Source: RH-chloro-G1 sp003670575 (lineage in GTDB: Bacteria > Chloroflexota > Dehalococcoidia > UBA2979). Taken from it: 59,673 nucleotides of DNA. The DNA is taken from NCBI GenBank assembly GCA_947499615.1, contig CANMOP010000014.1, positions 1-59,673 on the forward strand, given 5' to 3'. Below are positions 24,762 to 35,281 of this stretch, one piece after another (position 1 is the stretch's first letter; each line of letters starts with the position of its first letter). The notes under the pieces are model-generated. The model was not told where the DNA came from. It made no database searches and saw only the letters and a program-made list of their open reading frames with translations. A program made the position numbers and the translations under genes.

Positions 24762-27059
24762 TTACCCGTACAGCTCCAACTCCTCCTTGTGGAGGCGGTC
24801 GCCGAAGGCCTGGAGCAGCACATCGAATTCCGCGAGGTCACGCTCGCAGACGAAGGTGATCGCCTTGCCCTCGCGGCCTGCACGGCCGGTGCGGCCAATG
24901 CGGTGCACGTACTCCTCGGCGTTCTGCGGCACATCGAAGTTCACGACGTGCGTGATCTCGGGGATGTCGATGCCGCGCGCGGCGACGTTGGTCGCCACCA
25001 GGATGTCCAGCTCACCGGCGCGGAACTGCTGCACCACGCGGTCGCGGCGGCCCTGATCCATGTCGCCGTGCAGCGCGCCCACGCGAATGCCCTGCCCGCC
25101 CAACTGCTCCGCGACGTAGTCCACACCTCGACGGGTGCGCGAGAACACCAGGGTGCGTCCGCCCAGCTCGCGCCGCACCAGCTCACGCAGGCCCCACAGC
25201 TTGTCGCGCTGCGCGACCTCGTAGTAGATCTGCTCCACGGTGTCGACGGTGGTCAGTTCCAGCGCGATCGCCACCATCTCCGGCTCCGTCATGTAGCGCC
25301 GCACCAGCCGCACGATGGTGTGCGGCATGGTCGCGGAGAACAGCGCGGTCTGCCTCGCACGCGGGGTGCGGCTCAGGATGCGGGTGATGTCCGGCAGGAA
25401 CCCGATGTCCAGCATTTGGTCCGCCTCGTCCAGCACGGCGTAGTGCACGTCGGAGAGCGAGAGCGTGCCGCGCTGCAGGTGGTCGATGATGCGGCCCGGC
25501 GTGCCGACCACGATGTGCGGTCGGCGCTCCAGTGCGCGGAAGTCGCGGTCCATCGCGTGCCCGCCCAGCAGGCCCACGGCGTCCATGCCGTACGCCGCTG
25601 CGAGCTCCTGCACCACGTCCAGCACCTGCTGCGCCAGTTCGCGCGTGGGCACCAGCACCAGCGCCTGCACGGCGCGGTTCGAGGGATCGAGGCGCTCCAC
25701 CATCGGGATGCCGAACGCCATCGTCTTGCCGGTGCCGGTCTGTGCGACACCAACGATGTCGCGGCCTTCCAGCAGCAGCGGGATCGTCTGCGCCTGGATC
25801 GGTGAGGGCGCGGTGAACCCGGCGCGCGTCACGACCTCCAGCGCCGGCCGGCCGATGCCGAGCGCGACGAACGCCTCCGGGAACGTGGCGGGGTCGACAG
25901 GCTCGAGGTACGCACGGGCGTCGCGAGCGGCACGGGGGGCCGCCTGTGGGCGCGGCTGCTCACGCTGCTGGTCGCGCTCCGGCTCACGCTCCGGCTGACG
26001 CTGCTCACGGGGGGCCTCACGCGATGCGGCGGGGCGGCGGGAGAAGCGAGGAACCTCGATCTTCGGTGCCGGGGCGCGCCGCATCTCCTCCGAGGCGAGC
26101 CCAATAGCCTCGTCGAACTTGTCGCCCTCCTCTTCGGAGAACGCTTCGTCATCCTCGTCGTACACGAAATCGTCGAGGTCCTCCGCGTTGTCCTCGATCG
26201 CCTCCGGGTCGACGTCGTCCGACTCATCGCGGTCGTCGCGGTATGCGCCGCCGATTGCCGAGGGGCGCTCCGACTCGTCGCGGGAGTCGCTGGTGTCGTA
26301 GGTGGGTCTGCCATCCTCCGAAACGCTGGCCTCGCCGCCCTCGCCCGGTCGGCGTCGACCACGGCCACCACGGCGGCCGCGACGGCGACGGCGAATCTCG
26401 CCGCCCTCGCCCTCGCCGTCCGCAGACTCGCGGGACTCACCATCGGGGCCGACCCACGGGCCATCCCGCTCGATGTCCGTCTCGTCCAGGGCATCGCGCT
26501 GCAACGGTGGGGCCACAGTGCCCGCGCCATCGCGGGCGACGTACTGAGTCAGGTCGGAATAGACCACGCGGCCGGGAATGCGCGTCCCGGGTGGGCGGCG
26601 ACGGCGACCGGGAAGGATTGTGGCGTCTCCACCCTCCGAGGCGGGCCGGAACGCAACATCCTCGGGCAGCGGCGCGTCCAGGTCGTCGCGGCGCGGGCGC
26701 ACCCATCGAGTGCGGGGGGCTGACGAGCCACGATCGGAGTTGGATCCAGCATCGCGGGACTGCCCGGGGCGCGGCGGCCAGTTCGGGCCCGGCTCGCGGA
26801 GGTCGGGGCCGCGTGAACCTACGCGCTGGTCAGTCGAGGCCTGCGAGGTCGCTTCCGGTGCGGCACCTTCGCCGCGGCCACGACCGCGCCCACCTCGACG
26901 CCCGCGGCGACGGCTGTCGGAGCCGTCGTCTCGTGGGTCACGTGGGTCATATCCGTCGCGCAGGTCGCGCTCATCAATGATGGTGTCGGAGAGGATGGTG
27001 GTGCGGGGCTGACCGGGGTCGCCGGCCAGTGCGCCGATGATGCGGCGAAAAAAACTCAC
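24762..27059 (-). CDS. DEAD-box RNA helicase with long disordered N-terminus
   Basis: 765-residue ATP-dependent RNA helicase of RhlE/DeaD type. The catalytic core starts near residue 400: Q-motif, motif I Ala-Gln-Thr-Gly-Thr-Gly-Lys-Thr (about 438-446), motif II Asp544-Glu-Ala-Asp, Ser-Ala-Thr, and C-terminal His-Arg-Ile-Gly-Arg-Thr-Gly-Arg-Ala-Gly. Before it lies an unusually long low-complexity region, first Arg/Gly/Asp-rich then strongly acidic (Asp-Asp, Glu-Glu blocks around 300-370). Such tails usually bind RNA and promote phase separation. The GTG at 27059 with AAGGA five bases upstream is chosen over the earlier open frame, which has no such signal. No helicase C-terminal extension is present. 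Confidence 0.9.
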   Translation of the reverse strand: MSFFRRIIGALAGDPGQPRTTILSDTIIDERDLRDGYDPRDPRDDGSDSRRRGRRGGRGRGRGEGAAPEATSQASTDQRVGSRGPDLREPGPNWPPRPGQSRDAGSNSDRGSSAPRTRWVRPRRDDLDAPLPEDVAFRPASEGGDATILPGRRRRPPGTRIPGRVVYSDLTQYVARDGAGTVAPPLQRDALDETDIERDGPWVGPDGESRESADGEGEGGEIRRRRRGRRGGRGRRRPGEGGEASVSEDGRPTYDTSDSRDESERPSAIGGAYRDDRDESDDVDPEAIEDNAEDLDDFVYDEDDEAFSEEEGDKFDEAIGLASEEMRRAPAPKIEVPRFSRRPAASREAPREQRQPEREPERDQQREQPRPQAAPRAARDARAYLEPVDPATFPEAFVALGIGRPALEVVTRAGFTAPSPIQAQTIPLLLEGRDIVGVAQTGTGKTMAFGIPMVERLDPSNRAVQALVLVPTRELAQQVLDVVQELAAAYGMDAVGLLGGHAMDRDFRALERRPHIVVGTPGRIIDHLQRGTLSLSDVHYAVLDEADQMLDIGFLPDITRILSRTPRARQTALFSATMPHTIVRLVRRYMTEPEMVAIALELTTVDTVEQIYYEVAQRDKLWGLRELVRRELGGRTLVFSRTRRGVDYVAEQLGGQGIRVGALHGDMDQGRRDRVVQQFRAGELDILVATNVAARGIDIPEITHVVNFDVPQNAEEYVHRIGRTGRAGREGKAITFVCERDLAEFDVLLQAFGDRLHKEELELYG

Positions 27060-27344
27060 GGGTGTCCTTCGATATGTGTGGGTGTGCGATACGCACGGTT
27101 GTGGGGTGGCTCGAGCCTGGCGGTAGCAATGCGCAGGGACGAGGAATGACGAACCAGCGACTGCGCCACGGTGCGGGAGCGCACGCTCCGACTGGACACG
27201 GCGCGTAGGCGCGCAGTGCAAGAGGGCCAGCGGAGGCTGCTCAGGGACGTAGCGCCGCGCCTCGCAGGCGCGGGAGTGGATGTCATTGCGGACATTGTAG
27301 CAACTTCGTGCCGGAACGTGCGAGTCAGCGCCTGAACGACCGGA
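27060..27344. other. Intergenic region upstream of the helicase gene
   Basis: 285 bases between the helicase start and the end of the DUF4239 gene. It holds no convincing gene; open frames here have no Shine-Dalgarno sequence or family similarity. It is long enough for a helicase promoter and an extended 5' leader, as many RNA-helicase mRNAs carry, but I see no clear hairpin that would prove one. Confidence 0.4.
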
Positions 27345-28132
27345 TCACGGGCGATAGAACTGCTCGAGTGACCCGAGGTGGAACGGCTCGGACGAGACCG
27401 ACACGTCACCGGAGAACGGGTAGTCCAGGGTGGTGGCCAGCACCAGGTTGAACGCCAGCACTGCCGTCACGCCCACCAGCAGCGCCGACTGCGTCCGCTG
27501 CCGACCGCTCCCGACGACCGCCATGAACCCGACGATCATGACGAACCCGGAATACATCATGAATTGCAGCTCACCCGAGATACTGGCATCGATGTGTCCG
27601 AGACGCGTACGGCGGTTCGCCAGCGCCTCATTCACGCTGGTGACCGCGTGCTGGTAGAACACCTTCTGCGTCTCGGTGATGGGCTCGTACTGCTGGAGTG
27701 CGCTATAGACCGCGCCGAGCGCTGCACCTGCGCGGTCGCTGGACTCGCCCTCGCGCATCAACGCCCACTCCTCGTCGGTGACCAGGTGGACGTACTCGCC
27801 AACCGCGCGCACCACTCGCAGCCTCGGCTCCGGCGGGAACGCGTCAGCGCTGCGCACCACCTGCGACAGCGCGGTCGCCTCCCGCGCCACATTGTCGTCG
27901 GCGGCGTTGTAGCCCTCCCACAACGCAACAATGATGAACGCGAGGATGAACCCGTAGACCGCACCAATGATCTCAACGGAGAGTGTGCCACCTCGTTCTG
28001 CTCGCCGGCACTCCAGTCGGAGAGGAAACGCCGCACCAGCCGAAGCATCACCAGCGCCAGCAGCACTGCGCCAATCACCATCAGCAGCATGATGCCCCAC
28101 ATGGGCAGGTGGTTGAGCAGCCAGCGGTTCAT
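27345..28132 (-). pseudogene. DUF4239 membrane protein gene with a 1-base frameshift
   Basis: The ATG at 28132 opens the family's N-terminus (Met-Asn-Arg-Trp-Leu-Leu-Asn, one transmembrane helix, then Gly-Glu-Gln-Asn-Glu-Val). At about 27985-27995 the frame changes. The rest of the family sequence (Ile-Ile-Gly-Ala-Val-Tyr-Gly-Phe-Ile-Leu-Ala-Phe, a soluble domain, three more membrane segments) continues in another frame to 27345. Adding one base at GAGGTGGCACAC would restore the full protein of about 262 residues. Either a real loss-of-function deletion, a sequencing error, or less likely a recoding site; there is no classical slippery heptamer. Function of DUF4239 unknown. Confidence 0.8.
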
Positions 28133-28189
28133 GTGTCGTCTTTCTGATTCCCACGCCATCCGGGATACGCGCGAGCGATGTACAGCCGC

Positions 28190-29092
<903 letters not shown>

Positions 29093-29148
29093 CGCCCGAT
29101 GATATCGGGCGCGGCGGTTGCAGGCTCGCGGGCCGGTAGACTGCACAC

Positions 29149-29364
29149 ATGACATCACGAACGGAGCCAGGGCTGTGCGGCGCCTGCCGCTGGGCGCGAG
29201 TGGTGGAGAGCGCACGTGGCTCGGCGTTCCTGCGCTGCGGCCGCTCCGACCTCGACGCGCGCTTCCGCCGCTATCCGCCACTCCCAATGCAATCCTGCGC
29301 CGGTTTCGAGGCGAACCAGGGACCAACGGCCCCACCACACAATGCCCCGCCGCGCGATACTTAG
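29149..29364 (+). CDS. Small conserved Cys-containing protein (71 aa)
   Basis: 71 residues with Cys-Gly-Ala-Cys, a central Cys-Gly-Arg-Ser, and Tyr-Pro-Pro-Leu-Pro-Met-x2-Cys: four Cys in a pattern I recall from short conserved hypothetical proteins of actinobacteria and Chloroflexota. A zinc-binding mini-domain is plausible. It ends three bases before the globin gene, so the two are probably cotranscribed. Function unknown. Confidence 0.7.
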   Translation: MTSRTEPGLCGACRWARVVESARGSAFLRCGRSDLDARFRRYPPLPMQSCAGFEANQGPTAPPHNAPPRDT

Positions 29365-29367
29365 GGC

Positions 29368-29838
29368 ATGACGCAGCCACCACCACCGCCGCCGCCCCGC
29401 CGCGAGAGCGCCCGCGCCCCGGAGGGTGCCGCGTCGATCTTCGAGCGCATTGGCGGGAGCGCGGCGGTGCACCGCATCGTCGATGAGTTCTACGACCGCG
29501 TGGAGCAGGATCCGGAGTTGCGCGCGCTGTTCCCGACGGACATGGATCCGGGACGGGAGAAGCAGCGACTGTTCCTGGGGCAATGGCTGGGTGGTGCGCC
29601 CGAGTATTCGGAGCGCTTCGGCCACCCTCGGTTGCGACGCCGCCACTTCCCGTTCGTGATCGACCAGCACGCCGCCGGTCGCTGGCTGCATCACATGGGC
29701 AGCGCCCTCCGCGCCGCCGAGGTGCCGGAGCAGGAGCTGCAGGAAATCCTCGCGGCGCTCGGCCAGCTCGCTCGCCACATGGTGAACGCGGACGAGGATG
29801 TCCCGCGTGAGCCGATGGACGATGCGCGACTGACCTGA
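29368..29838 (+). CDS. Group II truncated haemoglobin (TrHbO type)
   Basis: 156-residue 2/2 globin. The family's Phe-Glu-Arg-Ile-Gly-Gly-Ser start is present, as are Phe-Tyr-Asp-Arg-Val, Leu-Phe-Pro, the Arg-Leu-Phe-Leu-Gly-Gln-Trp-Leu-Gly-Gly helix and a C-terminal His-His-Met region near the proximal His. About 30 Pro/Arg-rich N-terminal residues precede the globin core. Group II globins bind O2 and help detoxify NO and peroxide. It follows the small Cys protein by three bases. Confidence 0.93.
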   Translation: MTQPPPPPPPRRESARAPEGAASIFERIGGSAAVHRIVDEFYDRVEQDPELRALFPTDMDPGREKQRLFLGQWLGGAPEYSERFGHPRLRRRHFPFVIDQHAAGRWLHHMGSALRAAEVPEQELQEILAALGQLARHMVNADEDVPREPMDDARLT

Positions 29839-29851
29839 TCCGTCCGAGGTG

Positions 29852-30475
29852 CTAGACGAGGCCGGCAAGCGCTGCAAACGGATCGTCGTCGCCATCAGGC
29901 TGCCAGCGGTACTCAAGCGCGGTCGCGGTGCGCTCCGCCAGCGCCCGACCATGCAGCCGCTCGATGAGGTGAGTCGCCATGTCGATACCCGCAGCGACAC
30001 CGCCCGAGGTGACGCGGTTGCGATCCTCGATCCAGCGCGCCTCCGGCACCCAATCGACACGCGGGCCCTGCGACCGCACCCACTCGAATGCCAATTTGTT
30101 CGACGTGGCTCGATAGCCATCCAGCAGCCCCGCGGCCGCAAGGAGCGCCGCCCCCGTACACACGGAGGTCACCAGCTCTACCGACGACGCGCTTGTGCGG
30201 AGGGCGCCAAGCAAGCGCTCGTTCGATACCTCTCGGCGCGTTCCGGCTCCGCCGGGCACCAGGAGAATGTCCAGGTGCGATGGATCATCCCACGCCCGAT
30301 CGGCCAGCACGCGCTCCCCCGAGCTGCTACTGACAGGAGCGTCAGCTTCCGGGCCGCGCAATTCGATCGTGAAGTGGCTTCGTAGCGTACCGAGCATCTG
30401 CACGGGGCCGAAGACGTCCAGCGGCGCGAACGCGTCGAACAGGAACACACCCACAACACGCGGTTCGTCGGCCAT
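29852..30475 (-). CDS. DJ-1/PfpI family protein (isonitrile-hydratase-like)
   Basis: 207 residues of the GATase1-like DJ-1/PfpI fold. The nucleophile-elbow Cys is in Thr-Ser-Val-Cys-Thr-Gly-Ala, with Val-Pro-Gly-Gly-Ala-Gly before it and Val-Thr-Ser-Gly-Gly-Val-Ala-Ala-Gly-Ile-Asp-Met near the C-terminus. This arrangement matches the isonitrile hydratase/ThiJ-like branch and the N-terminal domain of GlxA-type regulators; no AraC DNA-binding domain follows. The ATG at 30475 begins the fold. The actual substrate is unknown. Confidence 0.88.
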   Translation of the reverse strand: MADEPRVVGVFLFDAFAPLDVFGPVQMLGTLRSHFTIELRGPEADAPVSSSSGERVLADRAWDDPSHLDILLVPGGAGTRREVSNERLLGALRTSASSVELVTSVCTGAALLAAAGLLDGYRATSNKLAFEWVRSQGPRVDWVPEARWIEDRNRVTSGGVAAGIDMATHLIERLHGRALAERTATALEYRWQPDGDDDPFAALAGLV

Positions 30476-30513
30476 GACCGAACAATAGCAGCCACGGCGA
30501 CGTCGGAGGGCGC

Positions 30514-31248
30514 TTACCCGGCCTTCACGCCCACGTGCAGCGCCACCGTCCCGAACATGAGCGTCCGCACCTCGCGCACCTCGAAGCCGGCGAGGCGGAG
30601 GCGGGCGGCGAGCTCCGGCGGCGCGAGGAAGTGGTCGACGGAGACCGGCAGGTAGCGGTACGCGCTCGCATGCCCCGAGATGAGGCCGCCGACCAGCGGG
30701 ACGACCCGCTGGAAGTACGCGCGCGCCAACGGGCGCAACAGGCTCGGCTCCATGCGCGGAATCTCGAGGATGCCGATGCGCCCGCCGGGCTTCAGCACGC
30801 GCATCGCCTCGGCGAGCGCGGCGTCGAGGTCTGGGATGTTGCGCACGACGAAGCCGGAGCACCACACGTCGACACTCGCATCGGCGATCGGGAGGCGAGT
30901 CGCGTCGGCGACCGCGAACGCGACGCGACGCTCCATACCCACGCCTGCCGCTTCCGCCTTTCGGCGGGCGTGCACGAGCATTGGCCGCGCAAAGTCGACA
31001 CCCAGCACGCTCGAAGCGCCCTCGCGCATGCAAGCGAATGTGAGGTCACCGGTGCCGCAGCCGACATCCAGCACGCGGTCGCCGGGCTGCACGAGCGCGC
31101 GCGCGGTCAGCCGACGCCATGCGTGGTGCTGGCCGCCGGTCATGACCGTGTTCATCAGGTCATAGCGCGCGGCGATCTCCCCGAACATCCCGCGGACGTA
31201 GGTGGCGCGGTCAGCGCCCGGATCAAACAGCCGGTCGGGCTCGTTCAT
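30514..31248 (-). CDS. ubiE: Demethylmenaquinone methyltransferase UbiE/MenG
   Basis: 244-residue SAM-dependent C-methyltransferase that makes menaquinone from demethylmenaquinone. Family signatures are clear: Ile-Ala-Ala-Arg-Tyr-Asp-Leu-Met-Asn near the start, the SAM loop Val-Leu-Asp-Val-Gly-Cys-Gly-Thr-Gly-Asp, and Ile-Leu-Glu-Ile-Pro in the C-terminal half. The gene implies a quinone-based respiratory chain. It is divergent from the nurA operon. Confidence 0.93.
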   Translation of the reverse strand: MNEPDRLFDPGADRATYVRGMFGEIAARYDLMNTVMTGGQHHAWRRLTARALVQPGDRVLDVGCGTGDLTFACMREGASSVLGVDFARPMLVHARRKAEAAGVGMERRVAFAVADATRLPIADASVDVWCSGFVVRNIPDLDAALAEAMRVLKPGGRIGILEIPRMEPSLLRPLARAYFQRVVPLVGGLISGHASAYRYLPVSVDHFLAPPELAARLRLAGFEVREVRTLMFGTVALHVGVKAG

Positions 31249-31349
31249 GCGCCGAGGATACGGCCACGCTCCGGAACGCGCCTCCGTGCGTGTCGCCAGA
31301 ACTGCTCATCTCACTCAGCGATATGCTGCATCGAACGGCTGTTCTCCGC

Positions 31350-31355
31350 TATACT
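31350..31355 (+). promoter_or_regulatory. Candidate -10 element of the nurA operon
   Basis: TATACT lies 45-50 bases before the nurA ATG and matches the sigma-70-type -10 consensus at five of six bases. A -35 at about 31326-31332 is poor (TGCATC or CTGCAT). It is the best promoter-like hexamer in the 150-base ubiE-nurA divergent region. Confidence 0.4.
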
Positions 31356-31399
31356 GCGCCTCGTCTCCCCCGCACCGCTCCACCGAGGCAACGGCATAG

Positions 31400-32382
31400 A
31401 TGGCGCTGCGTCTCCTCCCCTGGTCGCCCGAGTACGGCACATCCATGCAGTTCGACGCCGATGAGGCGAACGGCGGCGATGACACGTCCGGCGTCGACCC
31501 CACGATCGAGGGGCCGTGGCAGGCCGTCACGCCCAGCGGCGAGCCGCCTCGAGCCGTGCAGATCATCGATGGGGTGCGACGCGCGGAGGCGCACGCGATG
31601 GATGACGTGCCCGGCGGCGGCGCGGTCTTCGGCCTGTTCGGCTCGCTGGCCGTGGGTGGGGTACGCATGGAGGACGGGCGCGCCCGCCTGCTGGACGATC
31701 GTTTTCGCGTGGTGCGTCGCTACCTCCAGACCGGCGGTGAGCCGATCGCACGCGAGATATCATCCGGCGCCCAGAGCCTCGCGAGCACGCTGCACTTCGC
31801 GGCCGAAGTGCCATCCCAGGCGCGCACCGCGAACGACCTGGTCGCCGCGCTCAACCGCACGATGCTGGATGAAGAGGCGAAACTCGCCGAGGAACTCTCG
31901 CGCGACGAGGCGGCACTGACCTTCGTCGATGGGCCGCTGCGGCTGCGGTCGCCCGGCCAGCACGTCGTCGGGTACATCAAGCGCATCCACCGCTGGTATC
32001 TGGACGCCGAGCACCAATTGCTGCTGCCACACCTCGGCGTCGGCCAGCGCACGCCACTGTTCCGCATCACCGAGCAGGGCGGCGCGAATGAGCGCACCTC
32101 GTGGTTCATGCGCATCGCGGATCTGCGCGCGCACTTCCACCCGCTGGCCGGCGTGCTACGCCTCGAGGTACCGGGCGGCGTACCGATCCCCGACGTCTCG
32201 CGGCTCGCCGACCAGGCGGCGCTGGCGCTGCCGCGCCTCGCGTCATCGCCGGTACGCGACCCGCGCTCGCCACAAAACCTCACGCCGGTCGGCGCGCTGG
32301 AGGCCGCGCTCACGCATCGCCTCGGCGACCGCCGCTGGATCGGGCGCATGATCACGGCCGCTATCGGCATGGAGATGACCAG

Positions 32383-32386
<4 letters not shown>
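31400..32386 (+). CDS. nurA: NurA-domain 5'-3' nuclease
   Basis: 328 residues. NurA is the nuclease that works inside the HerA hexamer to resect DNA ends. Motif I is Ile-Ile-Asp57-Gly (residues 55-58); an acidic helix around 157-165 could supply the Glu; motif III is Phe-Val-Asp177-Gly-Pro-Leu, followed by Gly-Tyr-Ile-Lys194-Arg-Ile-His-Arg; a C-terminal His-Phe-His-Pro (245-248) with Arg-Leu-Glu-Val follows. Motif III plus the Lys is the strongest family signature. It starts the operon and overlaps herA by four bases (ATGA). Assignment rests on these motifs and on the neighbours herA, sbcD and sbcC. Confidence 0.85.
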
Positions 32387-34089
<1,703 letters not shown>

Positions 34090-34094
34090 CCGCC

Positions 34095-35279
34095 ATGCGT
34101 TTTCTACACACCGCAGACTGGCACATCGGCCGCACGATGCGAGGCCGCAGCCGCGCGAGCGAGTTCGAGGCCGTGCTGAACGAGGTCGTGGAGATCGCGC
34201 GTGACCAGCAGGTGGAGGCGATGCTGGTTTGCGGCGACATCTGGGACTCGGCAGCGCCGACGGCGGACACCGATCGACTGGTCTTCGAAACGCTGCGCCA
34301 GTGCATCGAGCATGGCATCCAGGTGGTGCTACTCGCCGGCAACCACGACTCGCCACGCAAGTTGGAGGCGCTCGGGCTGCTCTCGGAGCTGCTGGGCGTA
34401 CACGTACAAGCGACCGTCAAGCGCCCGAACGCCGGCGGCGTACTCACCATCGAGGGCCGCGATCACGTCGCGCGCATCGCCGCCGTGCCGTTCATCCGCG
34501 AGGGTGAACTCGTCGACGCTGCGGCGCTGATGCATGTGGAAGAAGAGCACTACGGCGTCTACGCGGACGCCGCCGGCGCGATTCATCAGCGCATGTGCGA
34601 TGAGTTCACGCGCGACACCGTGAACCTGTTGCTGGGCCACGTCTTCGTGAACGGCGCGAATTACGCGACCAAAGACGGCTCCGAGCGACAGCTACATATC
34701 GGCCAGCAGTACGGCATCTCCCCCGCCGTGCTGCCTGCGACCCCGCAGTACATCGCGCTGGGCCATATCCACCAGCCGCAGCAGATCCACGAGGCGCCGG
34801 TGCCGACGTACTACGCGGGCTCGCTGCTGCAGCTGGACTTCGGCGAGTCCGGCCAGCAGAAGCGCGTTGTCGTGTTCGATGCGGAACCGGGCCGGCCGGT
34901 GCGAGATCCAGTCTCCATCCCGCTCACCAAGGGCCGCCGCCTCGTCGAACTGCGCGGGAAACTCGATGCAGTGCTGGCGCGCGCCCCGGACTACCCGGAT
35001 GCGCATATCCGCGTCGTGCTCGACGTCGACCAGCCGGAGCCCGGCCTCGCACAACGAGTGCGCGAACAGTTGCCGGGTGTCGTCGACGTGCGCCTCGACT
35101 ACCCGGAGCAAGTGGAGCCGGAGACCACCGGCCTCGCCGCGCTCCCGCCGGACGAGCAGTTCGCGCGCTACTACCTCGCGCAGCACAGCGCGCCGCCCGC
35201 GCCGGAGCTGCTGGCGCTGTTCCGCGAGTTGTACGACCAGACCGTCGAGACTGACGCCTCCGCGCTCGGAGGCATCTAG
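34095..35279 (+). CDS. sbcD: DNA repair nuclease SbcD/Mre11
   Basis: 394-residue manganese-dependent exo/endonuclease partner of SbcC/Rad50. All phosphoesterase motifs are present: Asp-Trp-His-Ile-Gly (7-12), Gly-Asp-Ile-Trp-Asp-Ser (about 47-52), Gly-Asn-His-Asp-Ser (about 83-87), Leu-Leu-Gly-His-Val-Phe, and Gly-His-Ile-His-Gln-Pro. The C-terminal capping domain is shorter than in E. coli SbcD. The stop is two bases from the sbcC ATG. Third gene of the resection operon. Confidence 0.95.
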   Translation: MRFLHTADWHIGRTMRGRSRASEFEAVLNEVVEIARDQQVEAMLVCGDIWDSAAPTADTDRLVFETLRQCIEHGIQVVLLAGNHDSPRKLEALGLLSELLGVHVQATVKRPNAGGVLTIEGRDHVARIAAVPFIREGELVDAAALMHVEEEHYGVYADAAGAIHQRMCDEFTRDTVNLLLGHVFVNGANYATKDGSERQLHIGQQYGISPAVLPATPQYIALGHIHQPQQIHEAPVPTYYAGSLLQLDFGESGQQKRVVVFDAEPGRPVRDPVSIPLTKGRRLVELRGKLDAVLARAPDYPDAHIRVVLDVDQPEPGLAQRVREQLPGVVDVRLDYPEQVEPETTGLAALPPDEQFARYYLAQHSAPPAPELLALFRELYDQTVETDASALGGI

Positions 35280-35281
35280 CA

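Noticed and set aside
27056..27409. Small minus-strand gene upstream of the helicase
   Set aside because: No Shine-Dalgarno sequence, no similarity, Ser/Arg-rich composition and overlap with the DUF4239 gene end.
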